This document shows, piece by piece, positions 1 to 7,763 of a DNA stretch of 64,000 nucleotides. The DNA is from Streptomyces sp. NBC_00193 (GTDB lineage Bacteria > Actinomycetota > Actinomycetes > Streptomycetales > Streptomycetaceae). The number at the start of each line of letters is the position of its first letter. The first letter of the stretch is position 1. The stretch spans positions 2,480,001 through 2,544,000 of the forward strand of contig NZ_JAPEMM010000001.1 of the NCBI RefSeq assembly GCF_026342735.1. Direction: 5' to 3'. The translations under genes were made by a program, and so were the position numbers. The notes beneath the pieces are model-generated. The model ran no database searches, was not told the origin of the DNA, and saw only the letters and a list, made by a program, of their open reading frames with translations.

Positions 1-230
1 GAGCCCGTGACGCTGGGCAGAGCGGCGAGCAGCCGGTCCGCCCCGGCGCGTACGGCGGCCTGGTCGGCGTCGGTCGCGGCGAGCAGGTCGGTGATGTTCT
101 CGTTGTCCTCGCCGGCGAGCAGCGCCAGCAGCAGGTGCGCGGGCGTGAGGTCCGCGTGCCCGTCCTTGACGGCCCTGGTCGTGGCCGCGTTCAGCGCGTC
201 CCGGCTCCTGTTGGTCAGCTCCGCATCCAC
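1..230 (-). CDS. clpB: ATP-dependent chaperone ClpB, N-terminal part (runs off the window)
   Basis: Only the first 76 or so residues are present; the gene continues to the left of the window. The reverse strand reads M(GTG)DAELTNRSRDALNA then the Clp_N repeat region (DGHADLTPAHLLLALL, AATDADQAAVRAGADRL), which is the substrate-facing N-domain of Hsp100 disaggregases. ClpB works with DnaK/DnaJ/GrpE to resolubilise aggregated protein in the cytoplasm. The GTG start is chosen because a good ribosome site (GGAAGGGAGA) lies about 8 bases upstream. A HspR operator lies 77 bases upstream of the start, so heat-shock control together with the dnaK operon at 2.7-6.9 kb is expected. Confidence 0.9.
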   Translation of the reverse strand, partial: MDAELTNRSRDALNAATTRAVKDGHADLTPAHLLLALLAGEDNENITDLLAATDADQAAVRAGADRLLAALPSVTG

Positions 231-306
231 GGGCGGCTCTCCCTTCCTGCTTCGAGTCCCCACTGCATGGGCACTGCATGTGCTTTACATGAGTAACCTG
301 CACAAA

Positions 307-327
307 GTTGAGTCTATTCCACTCAAG
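307..327. promoter_or_regulatory. HAIR element (HspR operator) between clpB and the divergent oxidoreductase gene
   Basis: GTTGAGT-N7-ACTCAAG differs from the HAIR consensus CTTGAGT-N7-ACTCAAG at one base. HspR, encoded at 2.7-3.2 kb, represses clpB through such sites in Streptomyces. The right half-site ends only 22 bases before the ATG of the plus-strand gene, so the same site could also control that gene. Confidence 0.88.
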
Positions 328-349
328 GTGGGGGACGTACCCTTCGCGC

Positions 350-796
350 ATGTCGACTTCCAGCCCGGCCGGCACGGCCCGCCCAGCCCAAGACGTACTC
401 AACCCGACGCCGGAGTACCTCGCCTTCTGGCGGGAGCGGCACATCTGCACGCTGACCACCCACCGCCCCGACGGCAGCCCGCACGTGGTCCCGGTGGGCG
501 TGACCTACGACCCGGAAGCCGGGCTGGCACGGGTGATCAGCAACAAGAACAGCAAGAAGGTCCGCAACGTGCTGGCGTCGCAGGGCGGCCCGCAGGGCGG
601 GGCCCGGGTGGCGGTGTGCCAGCTGGAGGGGCGGCGCTGGGCGACCCTGGAGGGCCGCGCGGTGGTGCGTGGCGACGAGGCCTCGGTCGCGGAGGCGGTC
701 CGGCGCTACGCGGAGCGGTACGGGCGGATGCCCTCGCCGAACCCGGACCGGGTGGTCGTGGAGATCAGCCTGGACCGGGCCATGGGCCGCGCGTAG
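350..796 (+). CDS. PPOX-class (pyridoxamine-oxidase fold) F420/FMN-dependent oxidoreductase
   Basis: 148 residues with the split beta-barrel signature of the PPOX family: FWRERHICTLTTHRPDGSPH near the start, then VVPVGVTYD, then SNKNSKKVRNV. These correspond to the cofactor-phosphate-binding strands of actinobacterial F420-dependent reductases (Rv1155-like). The C-terminus has the usual RYGRMPSPNPDRVVVEI strand. The natural substrate is not predictable. ATG at 350 is chosen over an in-frame TTG at 308 because the TTG lies inside the HAIR element and the family homology begins after 350. Divergent from clpB; HspR may also influence it. Ends before a strong hairpin. Confidence 0.8.
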   Translation: MSTSSPAGTARPAQDVLNPTPEYLAFWRERHICTLTTHRPDGSPHVVPVGVTYDPEAGLARVISNKNSKKVRNVLASQGGPQGGARVAVCQLEGRRWATLEGRAVVRGDEASVAEAVRRYAERYGRMPSPNPDRVVVEISLDRAMGRA

Positions 797-856
797 CGCG
801 CGAACCCGGCCGTACCCCGTTCAACGATGTCCGGTTCAACCACTGGACACGGACAT

Positions 857-900
857 CACAGCGACGCCATCGTGGTCAGGTCCACGATGGCGTCGCTGTG
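857..900. terminator. 19-bp perfect inverted repeat, bidirectional terminator
   Basis: Arms 857-875 and 882-900 are perfectly complementary with a 6-base loop. It lies between convergent genes (ends at 796 and 944) and has no U-tract, as is usual in Streptomyces. Confidence 0.75.
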
Positions 901-943
901 TGGGGGTAGTGCCTGAGCGATCTGCGACGACAGGGGAATCGCT

Positions 944-1255
944 TCAGGCACTGCGGGGGGTGGCGGCGGATTCGGGCTCGAAAAGTTGGTGATCACGCTG
1001 GTCCAGATTGACGAAGACCATGCCGTACCGGATCTCGCAGCGGACGGGCTGCGGTGCGCCTCGGGGGCGGCGCAGACAGCGGTAGGCACGGACGTCCTCG
1101 TCCTCTTCCCGCACCACGATGATCGGCTGGCCGAACAAGGTGACCTTCAGCGAGTCACCGACGTAAGGAATGGCGCTGGTGAGATCGATGAACTGCCAGC
1201 CGGAGCGGTATGCCGATGCCATTTCACGGCGGAAGCCGTGATCGTCGGGCGTCAT
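944..1255 (-). CDS. Small Rieske-like protein without cluster ligands, translationally coupled to the peptide gene
   Basis: 103 residues. The order SGWQFIDLTSAIPYVGD, then KVTLFGQPIIVVREED, then CEIRYGMVFVNLD follows the N-terminal Rieske domain of aromatic-ring hydroxylating oxygenase alpha subunits. The central C-x-H / C-x2-H loop that holds the [2Fe-2S] cluster is missing: only two Cys and no ligand His remain in the stretch that replaces it. It may be a cluster-less, shortened Rieske fold or a decayed copy. The ATG (1255-1253) overlaps the stop of the upstream peptide gene as TGATG, so the two are probably translated together. Function unknown; it may bind or modify the peptide, which is inference. 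Confidence 0.6.
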   Translation of the reverse strand: MTPDDHGFRREMASAYRSGWQFIDLTSAIPYVGDSLKVTLFGQPIIVVREEDEDVRAYRCLRRPRGAPQPVRCEIRYGMVFVNLDQRDHQLFEPESAATPRSA

Positions 1256-1464
1256 CAGTCCCAGCCGAGGTCGTTGGTCGACGCGGTGGCCGAGTCCCAG
1301 CCCAAGTCGTTGGGTGTCGAGTCCCAGCCCAGGTCGGGCTTGCCTATCGACACGGCGGGCGCGTCGGTACCCCCCACGTCCCCACCGAAGGCGTTGACTG
1401 CCCCAATGACCGCAGCGGCGGAGAACCCAATGGCAAGTACCGAGCGAAGCATTCTCTTGTACAT
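1255..1464 (-). CDS. Secreted small peptide precursor with three DLGWD repeats
   Basis: 69 residues. A classical signal peptide (MYKRMLRS, hydrophobic LAIGFSAAAVIGAV, likely cut after NA) is followed by a short Gly/Asp segment and three spaced copies of DLGWD: KPDLGWD, PNDLGWD and TNDLGWD at the very C-terminus. A GAGGA ribosome site lies about 12 bases before the ATG. Divergent from a TrmB/LuxR-type regulator (1643-2587) and overlapping the Rieske-like gene by one base. The repeats look like a multi-copy processed peptide or a binding motif; a signalling peptide or RiPP-like precursor is inference. A related module lies at 44.6-45.8 kb. Confidence 0.7.
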   Translation of the reverse strand: MYKRMLRSVLAIGFSAAAVIGAVNAFGGDVGGTDAPAVSIGKPDLGWDSTPNDLGWDSATASTNDLGWD

Positions 1465-1642
1465 GGTCGGCTTCGTCCTCACTTGATGGAAATCTTCTCC
1501 CCCGCGTGTCAGACGATGGCTTATTCGGGCACGTCGCTGCCACAGGGACGATGCATCATGTTCTTGCATGTTCAGGACCCTGGGGGGTGGAGATTTGCCC
1601 AGAAACAACACAAAGCCGACACATCCCCACCCCGTCACGTCC

Positions 1643-2587
1643 ATGTGCGCCGAGGGGACCCGTCTCTACACGGCGGCGCTGAGCACCGGCCGGGTGACCC
1701 GCAGCGAGGTCGAGAACGCCCCCTGCCTGCTCGAATTCGCTCTCCTGAGGCCCGACCCCGATGACGCGAACCAGCTCCGCGCGGTTCCGCCGTCCGTCGC
1801 GCTCGCCCAGCGGCTCCATCCGCTCGAACGGGAGATTCAGGACCGGCGCCGGGACACCATAGATCTCACCGACGCATTCGAGCCGTTTCTGACCATCAGC
1901 GCCCAGAGCCCCGCGAACACCCACGCCATCACCGTGCTGGAGGGCTTCGACCAGATCCACACCGCCCTCGACCAGGCCACCGCGGAGTGCCGGACCGAGG
2001 TGCTGACCGTACAGCCGGGCGGCGCACGGTCCACATCGGTGCTCACGGAGGCGCTGGAGCGCGCCGCTCCCCTCGTCAACCGCGGGGTGCGCATAAGGAC
2101 GCTCTACCAGCACACCGTGCGGCACAGTCAGGGCACGCTCGCCTACGTGGACCGGATCTCCGCGGGGAAGGTCGAGATCCGCACGCTCGAAGAGCTCATG
2201 GAGCGTCTCATGATCTTCGACCGCACGGTGGCCTTCATCCCCACGAGCGACGACCGCAGGACCGCCCTGGAACTGCGTCACCCCGGGCTGGTCGACTACC
2301 TCATCAAGGTCTTCGAGCAGCTGTGGCACCGCGCCGTGCCGCTGTCGGCGGAGGTGACGTACCAGCACACCCCCGGCGGCATCTCCGGCGTGCAGCGCTC
2401 CATCGCCCAGCTCCTCATCGAGGGCCACGTGGACGAGGCCATCGCGCGCCGGCTGGGGATGAACGTACGGACCTGCCGCGCCCACATCGCCAAGCTGGCG
2501 GCCTCCCTGGGCAGCGGCAGCCGGGCGCAGCTCGGTTTCCTCATCGCCCGGTCGGGAATCCTGGAGGACCCCGAGCGACGGCTCTGA
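1643..2587 (+). CDS. TrmB-like/LuxR-type transcriptional regulator next to the peptide gene
   Basis: 314 residues from ATG 1643; an in-frame ATG at 1568 would add 25 residues that do not look like the family, and neither start has a strong ribosome site. The N-terminal about 60 residues resemble a degenerate TrmB-type winged helix. The middle (residues 75-230) resembles the PLD-like effector domain of TrmB proteins (VLEGFDQIHTALDQATAECR, RGVRIRTLYQHTV, MIFDRTVAFIP). The C-terminus is a LuxR-type HTH (LLIEGHVDEAIARRLGMNVR, TCRAHIAKLAASLGSGSRAQ). The same architecture is encoded at 44787-45782. Divergence from the DLGWD peptide suggests control of it or response to it. Confidence 0.8.
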   Translation: MCAEGTRLYTAALSTGRVTRSEVENAPCLLEFALLRPDPDDANQLRAVPPSVALAQRLHPLEREIQDRRRDTIDLTDAFEPFLTISAQSPANTHAITVLEGFDQIHTALDQATAECRTEVLTVQPGGARSTSVLTEALERAAPLVNRGVRIRTLYQHTVRHSQGTLAYVDRISAGKVEIRTLEELMERLMIFDRTVAFIPTSDDRRTALELRHPGLVDYLIKVFEQLWHRAVPLSAEVTYQHTPGGISGVQRSIAQLLIEGHVDEAIARRLGMNVRTCRAHIAKLAASLGSGSRAQLGFLIARSGILEDPERRL

Positions 2588-2648
2588 GGGCCGCGCAGAA
2601 ACCCTCAGAGGCCCTCAGAGGCCCTCAGGGCGCCGGTGGCAGATGCGG

Positions 2649-2681
2649 AAGGCCCCGCCCGGTGAAACCGGGCGGGGCCTT
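2649..2681. terminator. Bidirectional terminator between the LuxR-type regulator and hspR
   Basis: 14-bp perfect stem (2649-2662 with 2668-2681) and a TGAAA loop, GC-rich and followed by CTCTT, between convergent genes. Confidence 0.85.
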
Positions 2682-2705
2682 CTCTTCGCGTCCGTACGGG
2701 CGCGC

Positions 2706-3173
2706 TCAGTCCATCGGGCGCTTGGGCGCCGGCCGCCAGACGACCAGGGCACTGCCCGGCTGCGGAGGCTGGTACGGGACCAGGTCGCGCCGGTACGAGG
2801 CGTGCACCTGGGCCTCGCGCTGCTGGAGCACGGCTGCGGCACCGTCGACGGCGCTCGAGAGCTCGGCCACGCGCTGCTGGAGCGCGGCGACCTGGTTCTC
2901 CAGCTCGATGATCCGCTTGATGCCGGCCAGGTTGATGCCCTCTTCCTGGGACAGCGCCTGCACCGTGCGGAGCAGTTCGATGTCACGGGCCGAGTAGCGC
3001 CGGCCGCGCCCGGCCGTACGGCCCGGGGAGACCAGGCCGAGGCGGTCGTACTGGCGCAGGGTCTGCGGATGCAGGCCCGAGAGCTGGGCGGCCACCGAGA
3101 TCACGTAGACCGGGGTCTCATCGGTGAGCTGGTAGTACCCCTTACCTGTTCCCTGGCTACGGCGGCCATCCAT
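2706..3173 (-). CDS. hspR: Heat shock repressor HspR (MerR family)
   Basis: 155 residues. A MerR-type winged helix at about residues 20-75 (YVISVAAQLSGLHPQTLRQY, then GLVSPGRTAGRGRRYSARDI) is followed by a coiled-coil segment (IIELENQVAALQQRVAELSS). HspR binds HAIR sequences with DnaK as co-repressor and shuts off dnaK, clpB and related genes; here HAIRs are visible upstream of both. Last gene of the dnaK operon, with one base between the dnaJ stop and this ATG. Confidence 0.95.
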   Translation of the reverse strand: MDGRRSQGTGKGYYQLTDETPVYVISVAAQLSGLHPQTLRQYDRLGLVSPGRTAGRGRRYSARDIELLRTVQALSQEEGINLAGIKRIIELENQVAALQQRVAELSSAVDGAAAVLQQREAQVHASYRRDLVPYQPPQPGSALVVWRPAPKRPMD

Positions 3174-3174
3174 G

Positions 3175-4362
3175 TCATGCTCCCTTCGCGGACTCGAACA
3201 GCGCGGAGCGCGGGTCCTCGGACTCCGTCGCCTCGCGGTACAGCTCCATGGCCTCGCGGGCCTTGTCGTTCAGCTCGGTCGGGACGGCGACCTCCACCGT
3301 CACGAGCAGGTCGCCGCGGGTGCCGTCCTTGCGGACCGCCCCCTTGCCGCGAGCACGCATCGTGCGGCCGCCCGGGGTGCCCGGGGGCAGCTTCAGCGTC
3401 ACCGAGGGGCCGTTCAAGGTCGGGACCTTGATGTCGGCTCCGAGCGCCGCCTCCGCGAAGGTCACCGGAACGGTCACCGTGAGGTTGTCGTCCTTGCGGC
3501 CGAAGACCGGGTGCGCGTCCACGTGCACGACCACGTACAGGTCACCGGCCGGGCCGCCGCGCTCGCCCGGAGCTCCCTTGCCGCGCAGCCGGATCCGCTG
3601 GGAGTCGGAGACCCCCGCCGGGATCCGGACCTGCATGGTCCGGGAACTGCGGGCCCGCCCGCTGCCCTTGCAGATGTCGCAGGGGGTCTCGGCGATGAGG
3701 CCGCGGCCCTTGCAGTCCGCGCAGGGGTCGGTCAGCGAGAAGCCGCCGCCGCTGCCGCGGGACACCTGGCCGGTGCCGACGCAGGTCGGGCACACGCGGG
3801 GCGTGCCGTTCTTGTCGCCGGTGCCCGAACAGGCCTTGCAGGGCGCCTGCGAGGACATCCGGAGCGGGACCGTGGCCCCGTCCACCGCCTCCGTGAAGGA
3901 GAGGGTGACCTCCGACTCGATGTCCTGGCCGCGGCGCGGCTGGGTACGGGTGCCCGCACCTGCGCCGGCGCCGCCGCGGTTGAACAGGCCGCCGAAGACG
4001 TCGCCCAGACCGCCGCCGCCGAAACCGCCGCCCGCGCCGCCCTGCTGCTGGCCTCCGAAGAGGTCACCGAGGTCGAAGTTGAACGAGCCGCCGCCCCCGC
4101 CGGGACCGGGGCGGAAGCCGCCGTTCCCGAACAGGGCGCGGGCCTCGTCGTACTCCTTGCGCTTCTTGGCGTCGCCGAGGATGTCATTCGCCTCGGAGAT
4201 CTCCTTGAAGCGCTCCTCGGCCGAGGCGTCGCCCTTGTTGGCGTCCGGGTGGAACTCGCGGGCGAGCTTCCGGTACGCCTTCTTGATCTCGGCCTCGGTG
4301 GCGTCCTTCGGGACACCGAGGACCTTGTAGTAGTCCTTCTCGACGAAGTCCTTCGTGCTCAT
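3175..4362 (-). CDS. dnaJ: Chaperone protein DnaJ
   Basis: 395 residues with all classical parts: J domain (DYYKVLGVPKDATEAEIKKA, HPD motif at about 39-41), a Gly/Phe-rich linker (about 80-140), four zinc-centre CxxCxGxG-type repeats (CKACSGTG, CPTCVGTG, CADCKGRG, CDICKGSG), and the C-terminal substrate domains. It stimulates DnaK ATPase and delivers substrates. A 39-base gap separates it from grpE; cotranscription with grpE and hspR is expected. Confidence 0.97.
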   Translation of the reverse strand: MSTKDFVEKDYYKVLGVPKDATEAEIKKAYRKLAREFHPDANKGDASAEERFKEISEANDILGDAKKRKEYDEARALFGNGGFRPGPGGGGGSFNFDLGDLFGGQQQGGAGGGFGGGGLGDVFGGLFNRGGAGAGAGTRTQPRRGQDIESEVTLSFTEAVDGATVPLRMSSQAPCKACSGTGDKNGTPRVCPTCVGTGQVSRGSGGGFSLTDPCADCKGRGLIAETPCDICKGSGRARSSRTMQVRIPAGVSDSQRIRLRGKGAPGERGGPAGDLYVVVHVDAHPVFGRKDDNLTVTVPVTFAEAALGADIKVPTLNGPSVTLKLPPGTPGGRTMRARGKGAVRKDGTRGDLLVTVEVAVPTELNDKAREAMELYREATESEDPRSALFESAKGA

Positions 4363-4401
4363 CCCCGGTGTCCCTCCTCTCGTGCCTCTACGTGGTCAAC
4401 C

Positions 4402-5085
4402 TCAGCCGTTGTCGGCTGCATCCGCGTCCTTGTCGGACGGGTCCGACGAAGATTCGGCCTCCGCCGCCTCGGACTTCGGCGCCGCGCCCGGCTGGGGCTC
4501 GGCCACCGCGACCCGCGCGGGACGGATCGTACGCTCGCCGATCCGGTAGCCCGGCTGCAGGATCGCCACGCAGGTGTCCTCGGTGACGTCCGGCGCGTAC
4601 GAGTGCATCAGGGCCTCGTGGATCGTCGGGTCGAAGGGCTCGCCCTCCTTGCCGAACTGCTGCAGGCCCATCTTGGCCGCGGCGGTCTCCAGCGATTCGG
4701 CCACCGACTTGAAGCCGCCGACCAGCTCGCCATGTTCCCGCGCCCGGCCGATGTCGTCCAGGGTCGGGAGCAGCTCCGTCAGGAGGGACGCGACCGCGAT
4801 CTCCTTGACGGCGATCCGGTCCCGCTCCACCCGGCGGCGGTAGTTCTGGTACTCCGCCTGGAGCCGCTGGAGGTCCGCGGTGCGCTCGCCGAGCGCGGTA
4901 CGGGCCTGGTCCAGCTGGGCCAGGAGGGCCGTGTCCCCGGCGCCTTGTGCTGCTGCGGAGTCCCCGGCCGGGGCCGCGGCCTCCTCCTTGGAGGAAGCTG
5001 CGGCCTTCGGCTCGGCGGCGTCGTCAGGCGTGCCGTCGGCGGGGACTTCGGGCTTCTCGTCGAAGCCCGGGGTCTCCTCCGACAT
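4402..5085 (-). CDS. grpE: Nucleotide exchange factor GrpE
   Basis: 227 residues. A long acidic/Ala-rich N-terminus (about 1-55) precedes the coiled coil (ALGERTADLQRLQAEYQNYR) and the beta-wing domain (FDPTIHEALMHSYAPDVTED, then PGYRIGERTIRPARVAVAEP). It exchanges ADP for ATP on DnaK. The C-terminus is an acidic Ser/Asp tail. The ATG overlaps the dnaK stop by one base (TGATG), indicating translational coupling. Confidence 0.96.
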   Translation of the reverse strand: MSEETPGFDEKPEVPADGTPDDAAEPKAAASSKEEAAAPAGDSAAAQGAGDTALLAQLDQARTALGERTADLQRLQAEYQNYRRRVERDRIAVKEIAVASLLTELLPTLDDIGRAREHGELVGGFKSVAESLETAAAKMGLQQFGKEGEPFDPTIHEALMHSYAPDVTEDTCVAILQPGYRIGERTIRPARVAVAEPQPGAAPKSEAAEAESSSDPSDKDADAADNG

Positions 5086-6932
5086 CAGACAGCGCCACCC
5101 TTCGGCTTCTCGTCGTCGACGATCTCGGCGTCGACGACGTCGTCGTTCGCGTCGGCGGCCTGGTGGGCACCCTCGGCGCCGGCGGCACCCTGGGCGGCCT
5201 GGGCGTCGGCGTAGATCGCCTGGCCGAGCTTCTGGCTGACGGCACCGAGCTTCTCGGTCGCGGTGCGGATCTCGGCAGCGTCCTCGCCCTTGAGCTTTTC
5301 CTTCAGCTCGGCGATGGAGGCCTCGACCTCTTCCTTGACGTCGGCCGGAACCTTGTCCTCGTTGTCCTTGACGAACTTCTCCGTCTGGTACACGAGGCTC
5401 TCGCCCTGGTTGCGGGACTCGGCTGCTTCCTTGCGGCGCAGGTCCTCGTCCGCGTACTGCTCCGCCTCCTGGCGCATGCGGTCGACCTCGTCCTTGCCGA
5501 GCGAAGAGCCGCCGGTGACGGTCATCTTCTGCTCCTTGCCAGTGCCCAGGTCCTTGGCAGTGACGTGCATGATGCCGTTCGCGTCGATGTCGAAGGAGAC
5601 CTCGATCTGCGGGACGCCACGCGGGGCCGGCGGCAGGCCGGTCAGCTCGAACATGCCGAGCTTCTTGTTGTACGCCGCGATCTCGCGCTCGCCCTGGTAG
5701 ACCTGGATCTGCACGGACGGCTGGTTGTCCTCGGCCGTCGTGAAGATCTCGGACCGCTTGGTCGGGATCGTGGTGTTGCGCTCGATGAGCTTGGTCATGA
5801 TGCCGCCCTTGGTTTCGATACCCAGGGACAGCGGGGTCACGTCGAGGAGCAGGACGTCCTTGACCTCACCCTTGAGCACGCCCGCCTGGAGGGTCGCGCC
5901 GATGGCGACGACCTCGTCCGGGTTGACGCCCTTGTTGGCGTCCTGACCGCCGGTGAGCTCCTTGACGAGCTCGGCGACGGCCGGCATGCGGGTGGAGCCG
6001 CCGACCAGGACCACGTGGTCGATCTCGGACAGGTTGATGCCCGCGTCCTTGATGACGTTGTGGAACGGGGTCTTGCAGCGGTCGAGCAGGTCCGCGGTCA
6101 GCTGCTGGAACTGGGAGCGCGTGAGCTTCTCGTCCAGGTGCAGCGGGCCCTCGGCGGAAGCCGTGATGTAGGGCAGGTTGATCGAGGTCTCCGTGGAGGA
6201 GGACAGCTCGATCTTCGCCTTCTCGGCGGCCTCGCGCAGGCGCTGGAGCGCCATCTTGTCCTTGGCCAGGTCGACGCCGTGACCGTTCTGGAACTGCTTC
6301 ACCAGGTAGTCGACGACGCGCTGGTCCCAGTCGTCGCCACCGAGGTGGTTGTCACCGTTGGTGGCCTTCACCTCGACGACGCCGTCGCCGATCTCCAGGA
6401 GGGACACGTCGAAGGTGCCGCCACCGAGGTCGAAGACGAGAATGGTCTGGTCGTCCTTGTCGAGGCCGTACGCCAGGGCGGCGGCGGTCGGCTCGTTGAC
6501 GATGCGCAGGACGTTCAGGCCCGCGATCTCACCGGCCTCCTTCGTCGCCTGACGCTCGGAGTCGTTGAAGTAGGCCGGGACGGTGATGACCGCGTCCGTG
6601 ACCTTCTCACCCAGGTACGCCTCGGCGTCGCGCTTCAGCTTCTGCAGGATGAAGGCGCTCATCTGCTGCGGGTTGAAGTCCTTGCCATCCAGGTTGATCT
6701 TCCAGTCAGTGCCCATGTGGCGCTTGACGGAGCGGATGGTCCGGTCCACGTTCGTGACCGCCTGGCGCTTGGCCACCTCGCCGACGAGGACCTCGCCGTT
6801 CTTGGCGAAGGCGACGACGGACGGCGTGGTCCTGGCGCCCTCGGCGTTGGTGATGACGGTGGGCTCGCCGCCTTCCAGAACGCTGACGACGGAGTTAGTG
6901 GTGCCCAGGTCGATGCCGACCGCACGTGCCAT
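5085..6932 (-). CDS. dnaK: Molecular chaperone DnaK (Hsp70)
   Basis: 615 residues starting [20 protein letters not shown]. ATPase domain signatures include [14 protein letters not shown] and [13 protein letters not shown]; the substrate-binding domain starts near [13 protein letters not shown]. The C-terminal lid ends in an acidic [20 protein letters not shown] tail. ATG 6932 is the start because the conserved Hsp70 N-terminus begins there; the open frame upstream to 7022 runs through the HAIR operators. First gene of dnaK-grpE-dnaJ-hspR, repressed by HspR and induced by heat. Confidence 0.98.
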   Translation of the reverse strand: MARAVGIDLGTTNSVVSVLEGGEPTVITNAEGARTTPSVVAFAKNGEVLVGEVAKRQAVTNVDRTIRSVKRHMGTDWKINLDGKDFNPQQMSAFILQKLKRDAEAYLGEKVTDAVITVPAYFNDSERQATKEAGEIAGLNVLRIVNEPTAAALAYGLDKDDQTILVFDLGGGTFDVSLLEIGDGVVEVKATNGDNHLGGDDWDQRVVDYLVKQFQNGHGVDLAKDKMALQRLREAAEKAKIELSSSTETSINLPYITASAEGPLHLDEKLTRSQFQQLTADLLDRCKTPFHNVIKDAGINLSEIDHVVLVGGSTRMPAVAELVKELTGGQDANKGVNPDEVVAIGATLQAGVLKGEVKDVLLLDVTPLSLGIETKGGIMTKLIERNTTIPTKRSEIFTTAEDNQPSVQIQVYQGEREIAAYNKKLGMFELTGLPPAPRGVPQIEVSFDIDANGIMHVTAKDLGTGKEQKMTVTGGSSLGKDEVDRMRQEAEQYADEDLRRKEAAESRNQGESLVYQTEKFVKDNEDKVPADVKEEVEASIAELKEKLKGEDAAEIRTATEKLGAVSQKLGQAIYADAQAAQGAAGAEGAHQAADANDDVVDAEIVDDEKPKGGAV

Positions 6933-6950
6933 TTTGATTCCTCCAGCTGA

Positions 6951-6971
6951 CTTGAGTGGAACAGACTCAAG
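6951..6971. promoter_or_regulatory. HAIR element 1 (HspR operator) at dnaK
   Basis: Perfect CTTGAGT-N7-ACTCAAG, starting 19 bases upstream of the dnaK ATG. Confidence 0.96.
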
Positions 6972-7002
6972 CGTGCCCCAACGCTCCGCCGGTGTCAACA
7001 GA

Positions 7003-7023
7003 GGTGAGTCGAGGCGACTCAAC
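7003..7023. promoter_or_regulatory. HAIR element 2 (HspR operator) at dnaK
   Basis: GGTGAGT-N7-ACTCAAC, an imperfect HAIR with 7-base spacing, 31 bases beyond element 1. Paired HAIRs upstream of dnaK are known in Streptomyces. Confidence 0.8.
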
Positions 7024-7116
7024 CTTTAGGCCACGCTTACGCTCAGGAGCGCCATTCGGGGCACCCCGGCCGCGCGGCAACCGCACAACCGCCGGAGGCA
7101 CCGGCACGGTGCAGAC

Positions 7117-7653
7117 ATGCCTCTGCTGCTACGCCTCCCCGCCCTGCCGGGGCCCTGGCCCGCCAGGCCGTCGGCCAAGCGGGTGCTCGACCTCGCCGGA
7201 GCGGCGCTCCTGCTCGGGGTGCTCCTCGTCCCGCTGCTGCTGGCCGCCGGACTGCTGTACGCGACCCAGGGCGCGGGCGTCCTCGTGCGCGAGCCGGCGG
7301 CGGGCCTGGCCGGGCGGCCCTACCGGGCGTGGCGGTTCCGCGTCGGCAAGGGCCGGGCCGGGGCGGCGCTGGAGCGGTGCGCGCTGGACGGACTGCCGCA
7401 GCTGCTCAACGTGGTGCGGGGCGAGATGTCACTGGTCGGGCCGCGCCCCGGGAACGGCCTGTCGGACCGGCCCGAGCGGCTCCTCGTACGGCCCGGGATG
7501 ACCGGACTGTGGCAGGTGAGCGCACGTTCGGACCTGCCGTGGGAGGAGATGGACCTGCTGGACCGGCACTATGTGGAGAACCACTGGCTGGGGATGGACC
7601 TGGCGATCCTCGCGCAGACCCCGCGGGCGGCCTGGCGGCACAGGCAACCCTGA
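7117..7653 (+). CDS. Short bacterial sugar transferase (WcaJ/PglC type, catalytic part)
   Basis: 178 residues. One membrane segment (about 24-50: VLDLAGAALLLGVLLVPLLL) leads into the family core: RFRVGKG, then LDGLPQLLNVVRGEMSLVGP, RPGMTGLWQVSARSDLPWEE and a final DLAILAQTPRAAW. These are the signatures of enzymes that move a sugar phosphate from a nucleotide sugar onto undecaprenyl phosphate at the membrane. It is at the short end for the family. No glycan gene neighbours are in view, so the acceptor pathway is unknown. Divergent from dnaK. The ribosome site is weak. Confidence 0.85.
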   Translation: MPLLLRLPALPGPWPARPSAKRVLDLAGAALLLGVLLVPLLLAAGLLYATQGAGVLVREPAAGLAGRPYRAWRFRVGKGRAGAALERCALDGLPQLLNVVRGEMSLVGPRPGNGLSDRPERLLVRPGMTGLWQVSARSDLPWEEMDLLDRHYVENHWLGMDLAILAQTPRAAWRHRQP

Positions 7654-7763
7654 GCGACGCAGATCACCGCACGCTCGGCTACATTGCGGCGTCGGGACTG
7701 GGTAACCTCAAGCCTTGACTGGATAAGTTACCGCTTAGTAAGTGCCGCCCGAGGAGCCCTCCC

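Noticed and set aside
1551..1572. ATGCA...TGCAT dyad before the LuxR-type regulator
   Set aside because: Short, imperfect and overlapping possible start codons; not enough to call an operator.
4947..6950. Very long plus-strand open frame opposite dnaK (667 codons)
   Set aside because: It is the antisense shadow of dnaK created by high GC at third positions; no ribosome site, no family match, strongly repetitive Leu/Val/Asp/Arg composition.
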